Below, piece by piece: positions 1-13,501 of a stretch of 64,000 nt of DNA. This stretch comes from Corylus avellana (lineage: Eukaryota; Streptophyta; Magnoliopsida; Fagales; Betulaceae): NCBI RefSeq assembly GCF_901000735.1, contig NC_081541.1, positions 7,867,021 through 7,931,020 on the forward strand. The letters are read 5' to 3'. A model generated the notes under the pieces. It did not search any database and had not been told where the DNA came from. It worked only from the letters and a program-made list of their open reading frames with translations. Both the position numbers and the translations under genes were made by a program. Numbering within the stretch: the stretch's first letter is position 1; each line of letters begins with the position of its first letter.

Positions 1-78
1 TTCAGTGTTTTTTTGATATGCAAATAAGCACTCTTGCAAATTTTAAGGACTTGGCACAAGTAGTCATCAAAAAACGAC

Positions 79-1874
79 CTGAAGAACAAACCGGTAGTTG
101 CCAACGTTGACAGGCCCAACAAGCACGCTTTCAAGAAGTTGATCATAAGTTTCATCCTCAGCAGATCCCACATAAATGAGTTTCCATTCCAAATCTGCAA
201 GGTTATATGAGTCAGAGTTATAACATGGCAACGCAAGCAGAGGGCAGAACTCAGACGAACAAATTTACCTTCATAGATGGCTGACAACAAACAAGTGAAG
301 AGAAACACACAAAAACAAAAAAATAAAAAAAAAGCTCAAAGAGAAAAGTTGGAACACTTCCAGTTATTATAATTAGGTTCCTCCATCCTAACAGAGAGAG
401 TGGGAGGAGAAAGGAACAAGGACACCAAGTGGTCATAGAGAGAGCACTAAACACAGCTTTGCTGCACCTGCCACTTTTATCCTTGGCGGATGTACAGAAT
501 ACCTCAAAATATTGACAAAACGTGATGCATTCCCAAAGCGCTTTAGTATCTAAAATCCAAGTAACTGGAAGCTGGAATTCAGAAAAACACTTCTAAAGGA
601 AATATAGAAATGTTTCTGTAAGTCATGTCATAAATAAGCTTCTACATACAATCAGGGCAAAAGAAAATATTAAAAATAACCGGCCAAAAGCTCTCAGGTC
701 CAGGGCGTTTTTCATACCATCAGGGCCTTCTTGTCACTTAATCTTTTATAGGGCATATCTCAGACAAAAGCATGAATTTTAACCCAAAAATAGTCAAGTG
801 TAAGTCCTTTTCTGACCTTCCACATCCCATTGAGCACTTCAACCTAAACCTAACATTTCCTAAATTTATGAATCAGTGATTAATTGTAAATAGTAAATAG
901 TGGGGCCAAGCTCTAGGACTCTCCGATGATGAAAATCCACAAACTCTACTAGGGTGTGACTCCTCCCAGACTTTACCCTTCATACTTTCCATCTGCCAAC
1001 AAACACACCACACTAGCTTTCATATTAAAGAAAAAATACAGTCATGTCGAGATAAATCTCTCCTACTTTTTAAGTGCACACACAAAAACGAAGTTTTTCG
1101 AGACGACTCAAAAGAAAAAAAAAAAAAAAACCCCATCATCCAAATGTTGACAACATGCAAATTCCTAGTCCAACAGTCAAATCCAAAAATGTACTCGATA
1201 ATTTGCATTTCTGGAAAGCCTTTAACAGGTTTTGTATGTCATTTTCCGTTTTAAAGGTCTTCCTGCTGAGACCTTCCCAGTCCTACCTAAGCCAATTCTT
1301 GAATGGCCTAAGTACCAACACAGTACGAAGTATTGAAACACAGTACATGCTAAATTAACAATATAGTTTTGCACTCTCAATATTGTTGCCAGATTATATA
1401 TATATAAAGGATTATATAAGAGGCAGAATTTTAAGGTCTATCTAGCTATTAATCCTATTGAATGTGTTAAACAACAATTAACTTACAAGACCTTTTCACG
1501 ATACTTAGGGTTACTAAAAATAGGCGTTTCCCCATAGATTTAATTCAAGTATGAATGAATTCAACTAGAAGTTTTGTCATTCCACTAATCAACGATTGCA
1601 GAAGATCAAACGGTATAAATTCAACGATTCAGCACCGGATAGCCCAAATCAACATATAAAGAAAATTCCTAATTCGATTAAACCCTAGATGAAGCTCGAC
1701 CGCACGAATTCCAGCTCATGAATCAAAATAATGGAACAGAAATGGGGGGGTTTCAAAAAGATTACCGTCTTTGAGGGGGGTCAAGCACTCGTAGGAGATC
1801 TCGAACTGGAAGGGTTTGAGGAACGCGGAGGGGTTGTCCAAAACGGCGACGTTTGTGATGTTGACGGCGCTCAT
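79..1874 (-). CDS. ASF1: Histone chaperone ASF1, 5' part (gene runs off the left edge)
   Basis: Two coding exons are visible: 1766..1874 and 79..194 on the minus strand. The first ends one base into a codon and the second completes it, giving 75 residues. The protein starts MSAVNITNVAVLDNP, continues with FQFEISYECL, and exon 2 contains DLEWKLIYVGSAEDE and GPVNVGNYRFV. These are the conserved N-terminal beta-sandwich strands of ASF1, which binds histone H3-H4 dimers and hands them to CAF-1 or HIRA during nucleosome assembly in the nucleus. ASF1 proteins normally have about 155 conserved residues plus an acidic tail, so roughly half the core and the tail lie outside the window. The start is the only ATG giving the family N terminus. 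Intron 1 (195..1765) is 1.57 kb and AT-rich with no recognisable insertion. Whether this is the A or B paralogue cannot be told. Confidence 0.95.
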
Positions 1875-2153
1875 CGTCTCGAACCGGAACGGGACTCTGC
1901 TACTTCTGGATGATTATCGGTTCTAACCCTGGATTGGATGACCCTCATCGAGGAGCGGAGAGAGTCCGGTGTAGCTTTGAACGGAGAGCCGATGTGTGAG
2001 AAATGGAGGGAGACAGCGGAAACGAGAAGGACGACGACAAAGTACGTGGTGGTGGGCTTAAATACCACGGCTGTGTTGGGGTTCGTTTTAAGGAGGGAGT
2101 GCGGGGTTACCGGCTGTAGCCGGTAATGGGTTTGGAGGGAATGGGGTTTGCCG

Positions 2154-2163
2154 TTTGGCGGGA
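2154..2163. promoter_or_regulatory. E2F-like site upstream of ASF1
   Basis: The string TTTGGCGGGA matches the plant E2F consensus WTTSSCSS and lies 280 bases upstream of the ASF1 start codon. ASF1 genes in Arabidopsis are reported targets of E2F factors and are expressed in S phase, so the site fits the gene. The match is short, and one 8-10-base match can arise by chance. Confidence 0.5.
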
Positions 2164-2164
2164 G

Positions 2165-2616
2165 TTTTTAAAAGCACAAATTTGTTTTGGAAACTACACT
2201 AACTACATTTTATAAAGTTATAATAATGTATAGTTTTAATCTTTCTTTTTCTTTTCTTTTTTTTACTTTTATATATATTTTTCATTTTATAAAAATGATA
2301 TTTTTACTTCCTCCCTTATGATTTTACAAAAAAAAAAAAAAAAATCCTAATGGAGGTAGTCTCTTCCATTCTATCTTTTTTATTAGGGATAAAAAAAATT
2401 TAGTAATTAAGTTTTTTGCATGTGATTTTAATTTATTCATTAGGTTTTCAATTTCAACAAGTAAATTATTAAGTTTTACCTCGGTTTTAAAGAGACTCAT
2501 CAATCAATACATCGTCCAATTAATTAACGGCATGCCGCATCAAACTATAAAAATCGATGACATGTGGCTTGTGTTTGACACTTTGTGCACTTATTGTACA
2601 ATCAGGGTAGTAAACT
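2165..2616. other. AT-rich intergenic DNA
   Basis: This stretch holds homopolymer T and A runs but no ORF with gene-like composition and no recognisable terminal repeats. Confidence 0.6.
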
Positions 2617-3216
2617 TAGGGGTGGGCAAATTAACCGGTTACCGATTACCGACCAATTACCAACTTTAGCCGAACCGATATTAACTGTAACCGATAGTTA
2701 TCGGTCAGTAATCGGTTAAAAATTTTATACCGATAAGCTTATCGGTTGGTAATCAGTCGGTTAAAAATTTTTTATCAAAAAACCGATATGACCGATAAGC
2801 TATTTTAATTTTTAATTTTTTAGAATTTTATATTTATTATTGTAGTGGATCAATATAAAAATAAAATAATAAAAATAAAAATAAAATAAAATAAGTTTCA
2901 ATTTGCTATTTTAGCCAAAAATATACTCTAAAATAACTAATTTTTAATAAGCTATTTTAGGCTTTAGCTCAACAAAACGTATTTGGACCTTCAAAACAAT
3001 TAATTTTTTGCCCAATTAGTAACCAGTAAAAGCCCAATAAAAAGCCCACAAAAGCCCAAACCAATTTAACTGACTGGTTAACCGACCGGTTAACCGATTA
3101 CCGATATGACCGATAATTTTCGGTTAATACTTCTTATCGGTCGGTAATCGGTTAGGATTTGGTTAACCGACCAATAAGCCCATTAACCGGTCCGAACCGA
3201 CCGATACCCAACCCTA
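2617..3216. mobile_element. hAT-like non-autonomous transposon, 600 bp
   Basis: The left end reads TAGGGGTGGGCA and the reverse complement of the right end reads TAGGGTTGGGTA, an imperfect terminal inverted repeat. The flanks agtaaact (2609..2616) and ggtaaacc (3217..3224) match at 6 of 8 positions, consistent with an aged 8-bp hAT target duplication. The subterminal regions are packed with ACCGATAA/TTATCGGT and AACCGGTTA motifs in both orientations, which is typical of hAT MITEs. There is no transposase ORF. Confidence 0.75.
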
Positions 3217-3224
3217 GGTAAACC

Positions 3225-4338
3225 TATAGTAAATTATAATTTTGCCTTAAAATGAAAATAAACATAAAATTAAAATTAAAATTAACAAAATAAGGAAAAA
3301 TGGGGAAACCGCTCTCATCAATGAGGAGTAGCTACCTCTCACTAAACAAGGGGCAACAACCACTCACCATAAAAGCAGGGACGGAAAAGGAAGTTAAAAG
3401 TGCTTCGATTTCGAGTATGATAGGTTTGGATTCAAAAGTCCTCTCTTCCCTAACTTTACTAAATCCTTATGTAAAACTGTAGCTTCTCATTGGTTTAGGG
3501 AAGGGAATGAGAATTTGCTGAAGGTGAATTTTTGGGGCTCTTTACTCTATTTAAGAAAACGATAAAATTTAGGGAGTCTCGTAATAATGCTATGAGAAGT
3601 ATTCGTTATGGGGAGACCTCCCGAATCTAGTGAAGAATAATCAACCCTCAAATAGGGATAATCAACACCCCTCGTTTGGTGTGGGATTGGGGTGGTGAGT
3701 GGAGGTTTCCCCTTATAGAGAGGTGAATAGCCACCCATGCTTCTCCAAGTTGTTTCCCATTTTTTCTTTCCTTTTTTAAAAATATGATTTATATTTCATC
3801 TTGCTTATTTAAACTGAATTTGTAATTTATGATAAATTTTCTACCTAGACCATATAATTATCGCATGATGTATTATACACACGAGTCATGTGCTATTAAT
3901 TTATTTAACACAGCATGCTGTTAATTAATTTGATAATAAGTTGACTGAAGATTGTTGAATATGAGGTAAAACTTAAGAAGTCATGTACAAAATTTGATTT
4001 TTTACTTCTCGTTTCCTCAATCAAAGCTCGAAGGATTTCAAATCCATTTCTCTACAATCTAGATTTTAGTGAAAGTATTTTTTAACCAAAAAACAATATC
4101 TAAGTCTCTACAGTTAAAACAATAGTTAGTCAACTGGTTGGAATCAATTTTTTTTCCCTCTGATTTAACCAACCAAGAAGAAGAAGAATAAAAAGAAAAA
4201 GAAGTATAATTGTGATTGGGATGCCAAGCATAATTGTGACGGCTTAAAATAAACCAAAAAGATAAAAAGAAAAAGGCATTTTGACAAGTGGAAAAAGGCA
4301 TCCAGCCAAAATAAGTATAAATAAACTCCAACACATAA
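3225..4338. other. Intergenic DNA without recognisable features
   Basis: I see no gene-like ORF, no terminal repeats and no tandem array. Short open frames here have no recognisable protein and biased AT composition. Confidence 0.5.
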
Positions 4339-4347
4339 TAATAAATA

Positions 4348-5054
4348 GGGAAATCATATACAAAATCCTTAGGTCATCGCGTTTTTTTAAAAAAATTTCG
4401 GGATATTTTTTAAAAAAAATTTAGTTCCTGGATAACTGGAAACTACTAGAAACTCCCTACCGTCAATTTTTGTTAACTGTCGTTAGTCCACTCAAAACTC
4501 TCTGTTTCATCTTATTAAAATATTAATTTTTTATTAATTTAATTTTAAACAATTAATTTTTTTTTAAAAAAAAAAAAAAAATTGAAGGGTGGCCAGGGGG
4601 TGGCCGTGCCACCCCTAGCCACCCCCCAACCCCTAAGGGGTGGCCGTAAGCCACCCCAAGGGTGGTTTGGGGTGGCCGCGAGCCACCCCTTTCCACCCAA
4701 GGGGTGGCTAGTGGCTTTGGGCCACCCCAAACCATCAGGTGGCAAGCCACCCTGTGGGTGGGCAACCACCAGGGGTGGCTTACCACCCTTTTAGGTTGGG
4801 GGGGCTGGTGGGTGGCACGACCACCGCCACCCTTCAATTTTTTTTATTTTTATTTTAAATTAAATTAATAAAAATTAATATTTTAATCAAATGAAACGGG
4901 AAGTTTTGAGTAGACTAATGGTAGTTAACAAAAATTGACGGTAGAGAGTTTTCTAGTAATTTAGAGTGGCGCAAGAACTAAATTTCAAAAAAAAAATATT
5001 TAAGGGGTTTTTAAAAAAAGCACATCGACCTAAGGATTTTATATATGATTTTCC
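4348..5054. mobile_element. Mutator-like TIR element with GC-rich core, 707 bp
   Basis: A perfect 9-bp target duplication taataaata flanks the element (4339..4347 and 5055..5063), the hallmark of Mutator-like elements. Long inverted arms of about 220 bp begin GGGAAATCATATACAAAATC on the left and GGAAAATCATATATAAAATC on the reverse right end, and share internal segments such as the stretch around TTGACGGTA. The centre (about 4585-4835) is a GC-rich array of GGGGTGGC and GCCACCCC units in alternating orientation, each pair able to form a small hairpin. It has no coding capacity. Confidence 0.85.
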
Positions 5055-5256
5055 TAATAAATAATAAATAATTTTATGATTAAAATTAAGTTTTATATAT
5101 CTAGTAATGATTATATTGTTGTAATTATGTCACTTAGTGGAAAGAACTTGGTAAAGTTAATGGATAATTATAAGAAAAAAAGTATCCAAATAATCAAGGA
5201 AAAAAATGTTATTGTTCGTTTTTAAAAAAACAAGCACTTAATTTGGTGATAGTGAT

Positions 5257-5547
5257 TGTTGAAATAATGATGATGTAAGAATATTGAGCGGAAGCAAGAG
5301 AGAGAATGAACACAAAGAACTTACGGGTAGTTCACTACGTCCACCACTTAGAATACCCCTAAGAGCTACATTGTGCTCATTAACTTCATTTATCTACAAT
5401 ACAATGTTCATATTTATAGGGTAATGTCTAAATACAAGTTTGGTAATCAAATCCCCTTGATTTGATTACAATTTCAATATATGATTACAATCAAATCATA
5501 AATAGAAAATATTTCAATATCAGCATAATTATCCATATATTCTAACA
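5257..5547 (-). mobile_element. Copia-type LTR, minus orientation (291 bp)
   Basis: Read on the minus strand this begins TGTTAGAATATATGG and ends TTATTTCAACA, so it carries the TG...CA LTR termini. On the same strand the bases just before it are TTTGAGGGGGA, a polypurine tract, which makes this a 3' LTR. A promoter-like TATAAATATG (minus strand) lies inside. A 23-bp unit containing CTCAAACTCAAGGTGG is duplicated next to the polypurine tract (about 5551-5600). Confidence 0.75.
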
Positions 5548-6287
5548 TCCCCCTCAAACTCAAGGTGGAATATTCCTCAAACTCAAGGTGGAATATTCTG
5601 GAACCTTGAGTTTAAAATGGTCTCCTTCCATTGTTACTGGCCAGCCACTCCAGGAGCAGCCACGGCCACTACAATCGTGTTGTTCCAGCCAGATCCACGT
5701 CCTTCTCAGGCACCACAACTCCTCCTTGATGGTCGCTCAACATCGCCTCCGTCTTGTTCCTAACAGCCAACACCAGCTTCAGGCGAGCCGCCACGGCTCT
5801 AGTTTTATCCAATCCTCGCCGGTGCTTGGAGTCATCGCCGTTGCCGTCATATGACTCCAAGCACCGGCCTCCTCCTCGCAACCATCGCCGCAATCCTCAA
5901 TTGAGCCGCTATGGCTCCGGCCAGATCTGGCCATTGTAGCCAACCACTCCGTTCAATCTCTGTCCACTGCCGTCACCCACAACAACAACCAGCTTCTCCA
6001 GCTGCTCAACCGGACGTCATCCCTGCCACCACCGGCCCACATCGCTTCTGCGCCGTCCAGTCAACCTCGCCATACACCTACACATGCTGGCCATCTCCAG
6101 ATTCTGGCAGCTTCTACAACACTAGATCACTCCGCTTCAGCCTTTAGCCCACGCGTCCACCTACGCACGCATCACACTAGATCTGTGCCCACAGCTTCAC
6201 ATGTGTACGCCACACTGGATTGCGGCCTTAAAGTCCTACAAACCCTCCCATACACTCGCCTACAACAGATTAGAACCTCTGCCAAAA

Positions 6288-6318
<31 letters not shown>

Positions 6319-6655
6319 CTGTCCAAGTGGACCACATCACACGCGTCAGGTGTCGGTCAAGTTCGGTGCGCCGATCTAATAACTGCCCAAGTGGGCTCAT
6401 TTTTCTTTTATTTTTGACTCATTGTCAACCCTGGGCCGTTATCGGCCCCTTTTAAAGTTTGGCTCATTGTCAACCTTGGCCTATTATCGTCCTTGAATCT
6501 GCATTCACTAGCCACCTGCCGCCGTCGCTGGCCGCCCGCCAGCGTCTATCTCCTTCGACAGTCTCCACCATCTACGGCTCGATCCCGACCTCCGCCACCG
6601 CCATCATCATTGTTTCAAACTTCAAACTCAAGATTCCAAAATATTTCAAGGAGGG
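5548..6655. mobile_element. Internal region between two outward-facing LTRs
   Basis: This 1.1-kb segment is much richer in GC than its surroundings and codes in scattered short frames for Pro/Ser/His-rich peptides with no recognisable gag, protease, integrase or reverse transcriptase. It includes a (GAA)n run near 6296-6317. It looks like the body of a non-autonomous retroelement, but its origin is unknown to me. Confidence 0.45.
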
Positions 6656-6894
6656 TGTTAGAATATTTTATATATTATTCTTTAGGTTTATTGTCTTTCC
6701 TATTATGATTTATTCCCTACCTTAATTAGTTTAGGGTTTCTTGCCTATCACTATTAACCTCTCTATATATAGAGGCCTATGTAATCATCATATAATAATT
6801 AATATAGACTCAATACAATGTAGTCCTTACATATGCTTCCGCTCTCTCTTTTTTCTCTCTCTCTCTTTCTTCCGCTCTCTACATTATTTCAACG
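6656..6894 (+). mobile_element. Copia-type LTR, plus orientation (about 239 bp)
   Basis: It begins TGTTAGAATATTTTATA directly after the purine tract CAAGGAGGG, and ends CATTATTTCAAC. Its first 11 bases and its last bases (CTTCCGCTC and ATTATTTCAAC) match the minus-strand LTR at 5257..5547, so the two belong to related families. A TATATATAG box lies near 6766. The CT-rich stretch at about 6841-6880 is part of this LTR. Confidence 0.7.
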
Positions 6895-6981
6895 GAGATA
6901 ATAAAAATTACCAATCTCCACCAAGAATTAAAGATATAATCACAAGTTTTCCCTTAGGATCACATTCACTCTTAAAAATTT

Positions 6982-7656
6982 ATGATAAATGTAAAATTGG
7001 TCTCTATAGTTGGTCTAAATTACAAATAACTACATATAATATAAAAAATAATTTATAGGTCTTAAAGGTAGGCCAAAATAATCGTTTACTCTTTGAAATC
7101 AATTTCGGTTAAGTAAGTTTGCCACGCCATTCCTAATAAAAACGCAATGACATGCATTATTATTAATTTATGACTTTTAAAAATGACAACTATGATTTTC
7201 TACATCATTTTATGATGCTAGCTAAGATTACACATCAACCTTCACTCCACGTTATACGCACGGAATAAAATTTTGGAAATAAAAGAGATTAGGTCAATCT
7301 ATTATTGCAGTATGACATAAAGTGAGGGCTGATGTGTAATTTTAGTTTGCGTCCTAAAATGATGTAAAAAATCCCAGTTGTCATTTTTTAAAATAAAAAA
7401 TTAATAATAACACATGTCATGTTTTTATTGGATATGACATGACAAAGTAACAAATTTTATTAAGTTGCTTAACGAAAATTTATTTTAAGGAGTAAACTAT
7501 TATTTTCGCATCCATAGGACCTATAAATTTTTTTTTATGCTGCAATTAATGATTTGTAATTTAGGCCAACTACAGGAACCTATAAATTATTTTTTATACC
7601 ATAGAGAGTGATTTGTAATTTATGCTAACCATAAAGACCAATTTTGCAGTTATCCC
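6982..7656. mobile_element. Foldback Mutator-like element, 675 bp
   Basis: The two halves are inverted copies of each other over almost their full length. The left start ATGATAAATGTAAAATTGG pairs with GGGATAACTGCAAAATTGG from the reversed right end. The inner parts also match, for example TGACAACTATGATTTT on the left and TGACAACTGGGATTTT on the reversed right. The flanks taaaaattt (6973..6981) and tacaaattt (7657..7665) agree at 8 of 9 positions. No protein is encoded. A transcript would fold into a hairpin hundreds of bases long. Confidence 0.75.
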
Positions 7657-7803
7657 TACAAATTTTACAAATTTTTTATTTATCATGTGACATTATATGC
7701 ATAGAAAGGTATTAATATCCGACAAAGAAATTATTTGTATTGTGTTTTACATTAAACCATCCTAATATTTTTGTTAATTTATGTAAAACATGCTTTTAGT
7801 TAA

Positions 7804-8047
7804 GGGTTTATTTGGATTTGTGATTTTAAAAAGTAAAATTTAAAAATAGTAATTTTAAGATGTGCGATTTAAAAACGTAATTTTTAAAAGTACAGTTAAT
7901 AATTTGACAAAATCACATTTTTTTTAATGTTTTTAAATCATTTTTAAATAATAAATTTTAAAAAATGTAATTTCAAAAAATTTATTTTCTACAATTTAAT
8001 TTAAAATTACACTTTGTAATTATAAAATCACAATATAAAACACAGCC
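7804..8047. mobile_element. Harbinger/Tourist-like MITE, 244 bp
   Basis: The left end GGGTTTATTTGGATTTGTGA and the reversed right end GGCTGTGTTTTATATTGTGA resemble the GGCTGTGTTTGG ends of Tourist-type MITEs. The flanks are TAA and TTA, both of the TWA type used by Harbinger elements but not identical. The inside is a dense run of A/T-rich repeats. Confidence 0.45.
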
Positions 8048-8537
8048 TTAGATCTCACGAGAGAATTATTTGTCACTACTAACTATTTTCAAATTTATGA
8101 ATTTAAAGACTTTTTAGATTAAAAAAAAAAAAAAGGTCAAATATGAGAATTCCATTTTATTTTCCCCAATATTTTTCATTTTCCATGGACAAAGGCTTTA
8201 GGGCCTTTTATGATTTGGCGTTTGACTAATCGTTCATGTTTTACCTACTTTAGTGGAGTGAACGTAAGAGGGTATAAAGGTCTTTTTGTCCAGAATGATC
8301 ATTTATCATTTACCATTCTATTATTTTGCCGAGGGGGTCACAAGCAAATTTAACAACCTTAAACGACATCGTTTCAACTCCAGTCTCAGATTTGAGAAGC
8401 ACACGCCGGACCTGGCGCAGGTTCCCCCCACATTGGCAAATGGCAATATCAAACGATAAAAAGAAGGAAATGACACGAGGAAAAAAAAAAAAAAGTAAAA
8501 AAAAAAACCCCAATATTCCCATTTTAGCCACATAGCT

Positions 8538-8612
8538 GTACATATAGTCGCACAGCCAGAGTCCACAAACCCTAGCATTTCTCTCTCTCTCTCTCTCTGA
8601 AGCTCGAACACA
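8538..8612 (+). promoter_or_regulatory. Core promoter and 5' UTR of ATP synthase beta gene
   Basis: A TATA-like string TACATATAG lies about 70 bases before the start codon. It is followed by a telo-box-like AAACCCTAG (8567..8575) and a (CT)9 pyrimidine patch (8581..8598). Telo boxes and Y patches are common in promoters of plant housekeeping genes. The transcription start cannot be fixed from sequence alone. Confidence 0.5.
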
Positions 8613-12130
<3,518 letters not shown>

Positions 12131-13460
12131 TTGTACCCCCGTCTCTCTTGTTTTACCTTCTCTTGATAATTGCGAAAACCAATAATTTAGGTGGTGTTGG
12201 CGGATGCCAACAACAGGATATTTCATTTTTTGAGAACGAATGTATCAGGATTTTCCATTTCTGTTTTAATCATATTGCAGAGTGTGAAAGAGAAATGGAG
12301 CGGATGGCCTGCCCCTTTTTTTGCTTCTTGTTTAATAAGGGAAAAGAAAGCAGACATGTATATTTTTACCTTTGTGTTTTCACAACATTGAAACGTGTTA
12401 ATGTTAAATCCTTGTTTCATGTGGAATTACTATAGACGCCAATGCTGACCGTGGCCTCCTGGACTTGCATCGAAAATTTGAAATTTCTTACTTGTCCGCC
12501 AAATTTTGACATGAAGTTTGTAGCATTGACTTGGCTAATTGGCAATGCGACATGATCAATATATTGAGCATTGGTACTGATCCTAGGCTGAATTGCAGGG
12601 GCAGCAACTTAATTAACCCGTTTGCTCGATTTTATGTAACCATTCTTTATCGTATGGCACTGTCTCTACAATGGGATCCAGATCTTTTATAGTCCATTTT
12701 GGTTCGGAGAGTATCTATTTTGGTTTGGAGTGGATCATGTTCCCTCTACAAAGTCATTTTTGCAACTCAAATGATAAAAATGCGCAATAATTGTAGCTTC
12801 ATTGTAAAAAGAATAATGCCTTTTTTTCTTTGAAGTTAAATATTCCTCATGAGAAGATGTGGAGAACTAGATTTCGTGTCTTCGAGATAGCAAGATTCGT
12901 CGGGTCGGCGCTCCACCCTTCAGAAATTTAAGTATTGACTTTGACTACCAGTAGGTAAGTTTTTGAAGGACGAATCTGCGAAACCATGGCCAAACAGTAT
13001 TCGCTGACCGGTCCATTTTAACTTCTGCAGTTAAGGGAAAATTTCATGGAACATGAGTTACTTGATCAACCTTTGCTCTTCAACAGACAAAGAAATCCAA
13101 AATCTCCTCTAGTGTTCAAAAATGCACGAGCTGAGATCTTCTACAATTGGAGCACTTCGAGAGAAGGGCTGCCCGAAATGAAGGATTCCGACAACTCGAG
13201 CTGTCCAAATTGCAGAGGATCCTCACTCAACCGGAACAAATGTTACTGCAATTTGAGTGATTTCCAAGCATTCTACGGCTATGAATCTTTCTAGTTACTT
13301 ATCCTCCAGATTTCCAGGATCAACTAGACTCACGACACGTGGACACCCTCGCGCCTCTGCCGCTAATACGCACTCCCTGCGCATTGTATCACACGCCACC
13401 TCATCACCACCCGGCACACCTACCTTAGGGCCTGCTCTCCCTAGTCCCCGCCACGAAGAC
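12131..13460. other. 3' UTR of ATP2 and intergenic spacer
   Basis: The first 300 bases probably hold the ATP2 3' UTR. An open frame at 13046..13294 (82 codons, with two CxxC-like Cys pairs) has fairly gene-like composition but no family I recognise, and it stands alone. No repeats are obvious here. Confidence 0.5.
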
Positions 13461-13467
13461 CAAAGCT

Positions 13468-13474
13468 TATATAC
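13468..13474 (+). promoter_or_regulatory. TATA box of the oxidoreductase gene
   Basis: TATATAC lies only 28 bases before the first in-frame ATG (13502). A TATA box normally sits about 30 bases before the transcription start, so transcription would begin at or near that ATG. This bears on which start codon is used. Confidence 0.5.
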
Positions 13475-13501
13475 TCCCTCTACAACTGACCACCAAAAGC
13501 C

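Noticed and set aside
4582..4845. GC-rich regular array considered as a CRISPR-like array
   Set aside because: The units have no uniform repeat-spacer pattern, alternate in orientation, and the sequence is a plant nuclear transposon core.
4545..4868. Overlapping Gly/Pro/Trp-rich frames on both strands
   Set aside because: They are the GGTGGC/GCCACC core of a Mutator-like element read as protein; all frames are open because of the repeat. The same applies near 26.7, 48.5 and 49.6 kb.
5588..6725. Chain of short Pro/Ser/His-rich frames
   Set aside because: They lie inside the LTR-bounded internal segment, change frame often and show no retroviral or host domain.
13046..13294. 82-codon open frame with several Cys residues between ATP2 and the oxidoreductase gene
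   Set aside because: Composition is fairly gene-like, but I recognise no family and see no partner exons. Kept only as a remark in the spacer entry.
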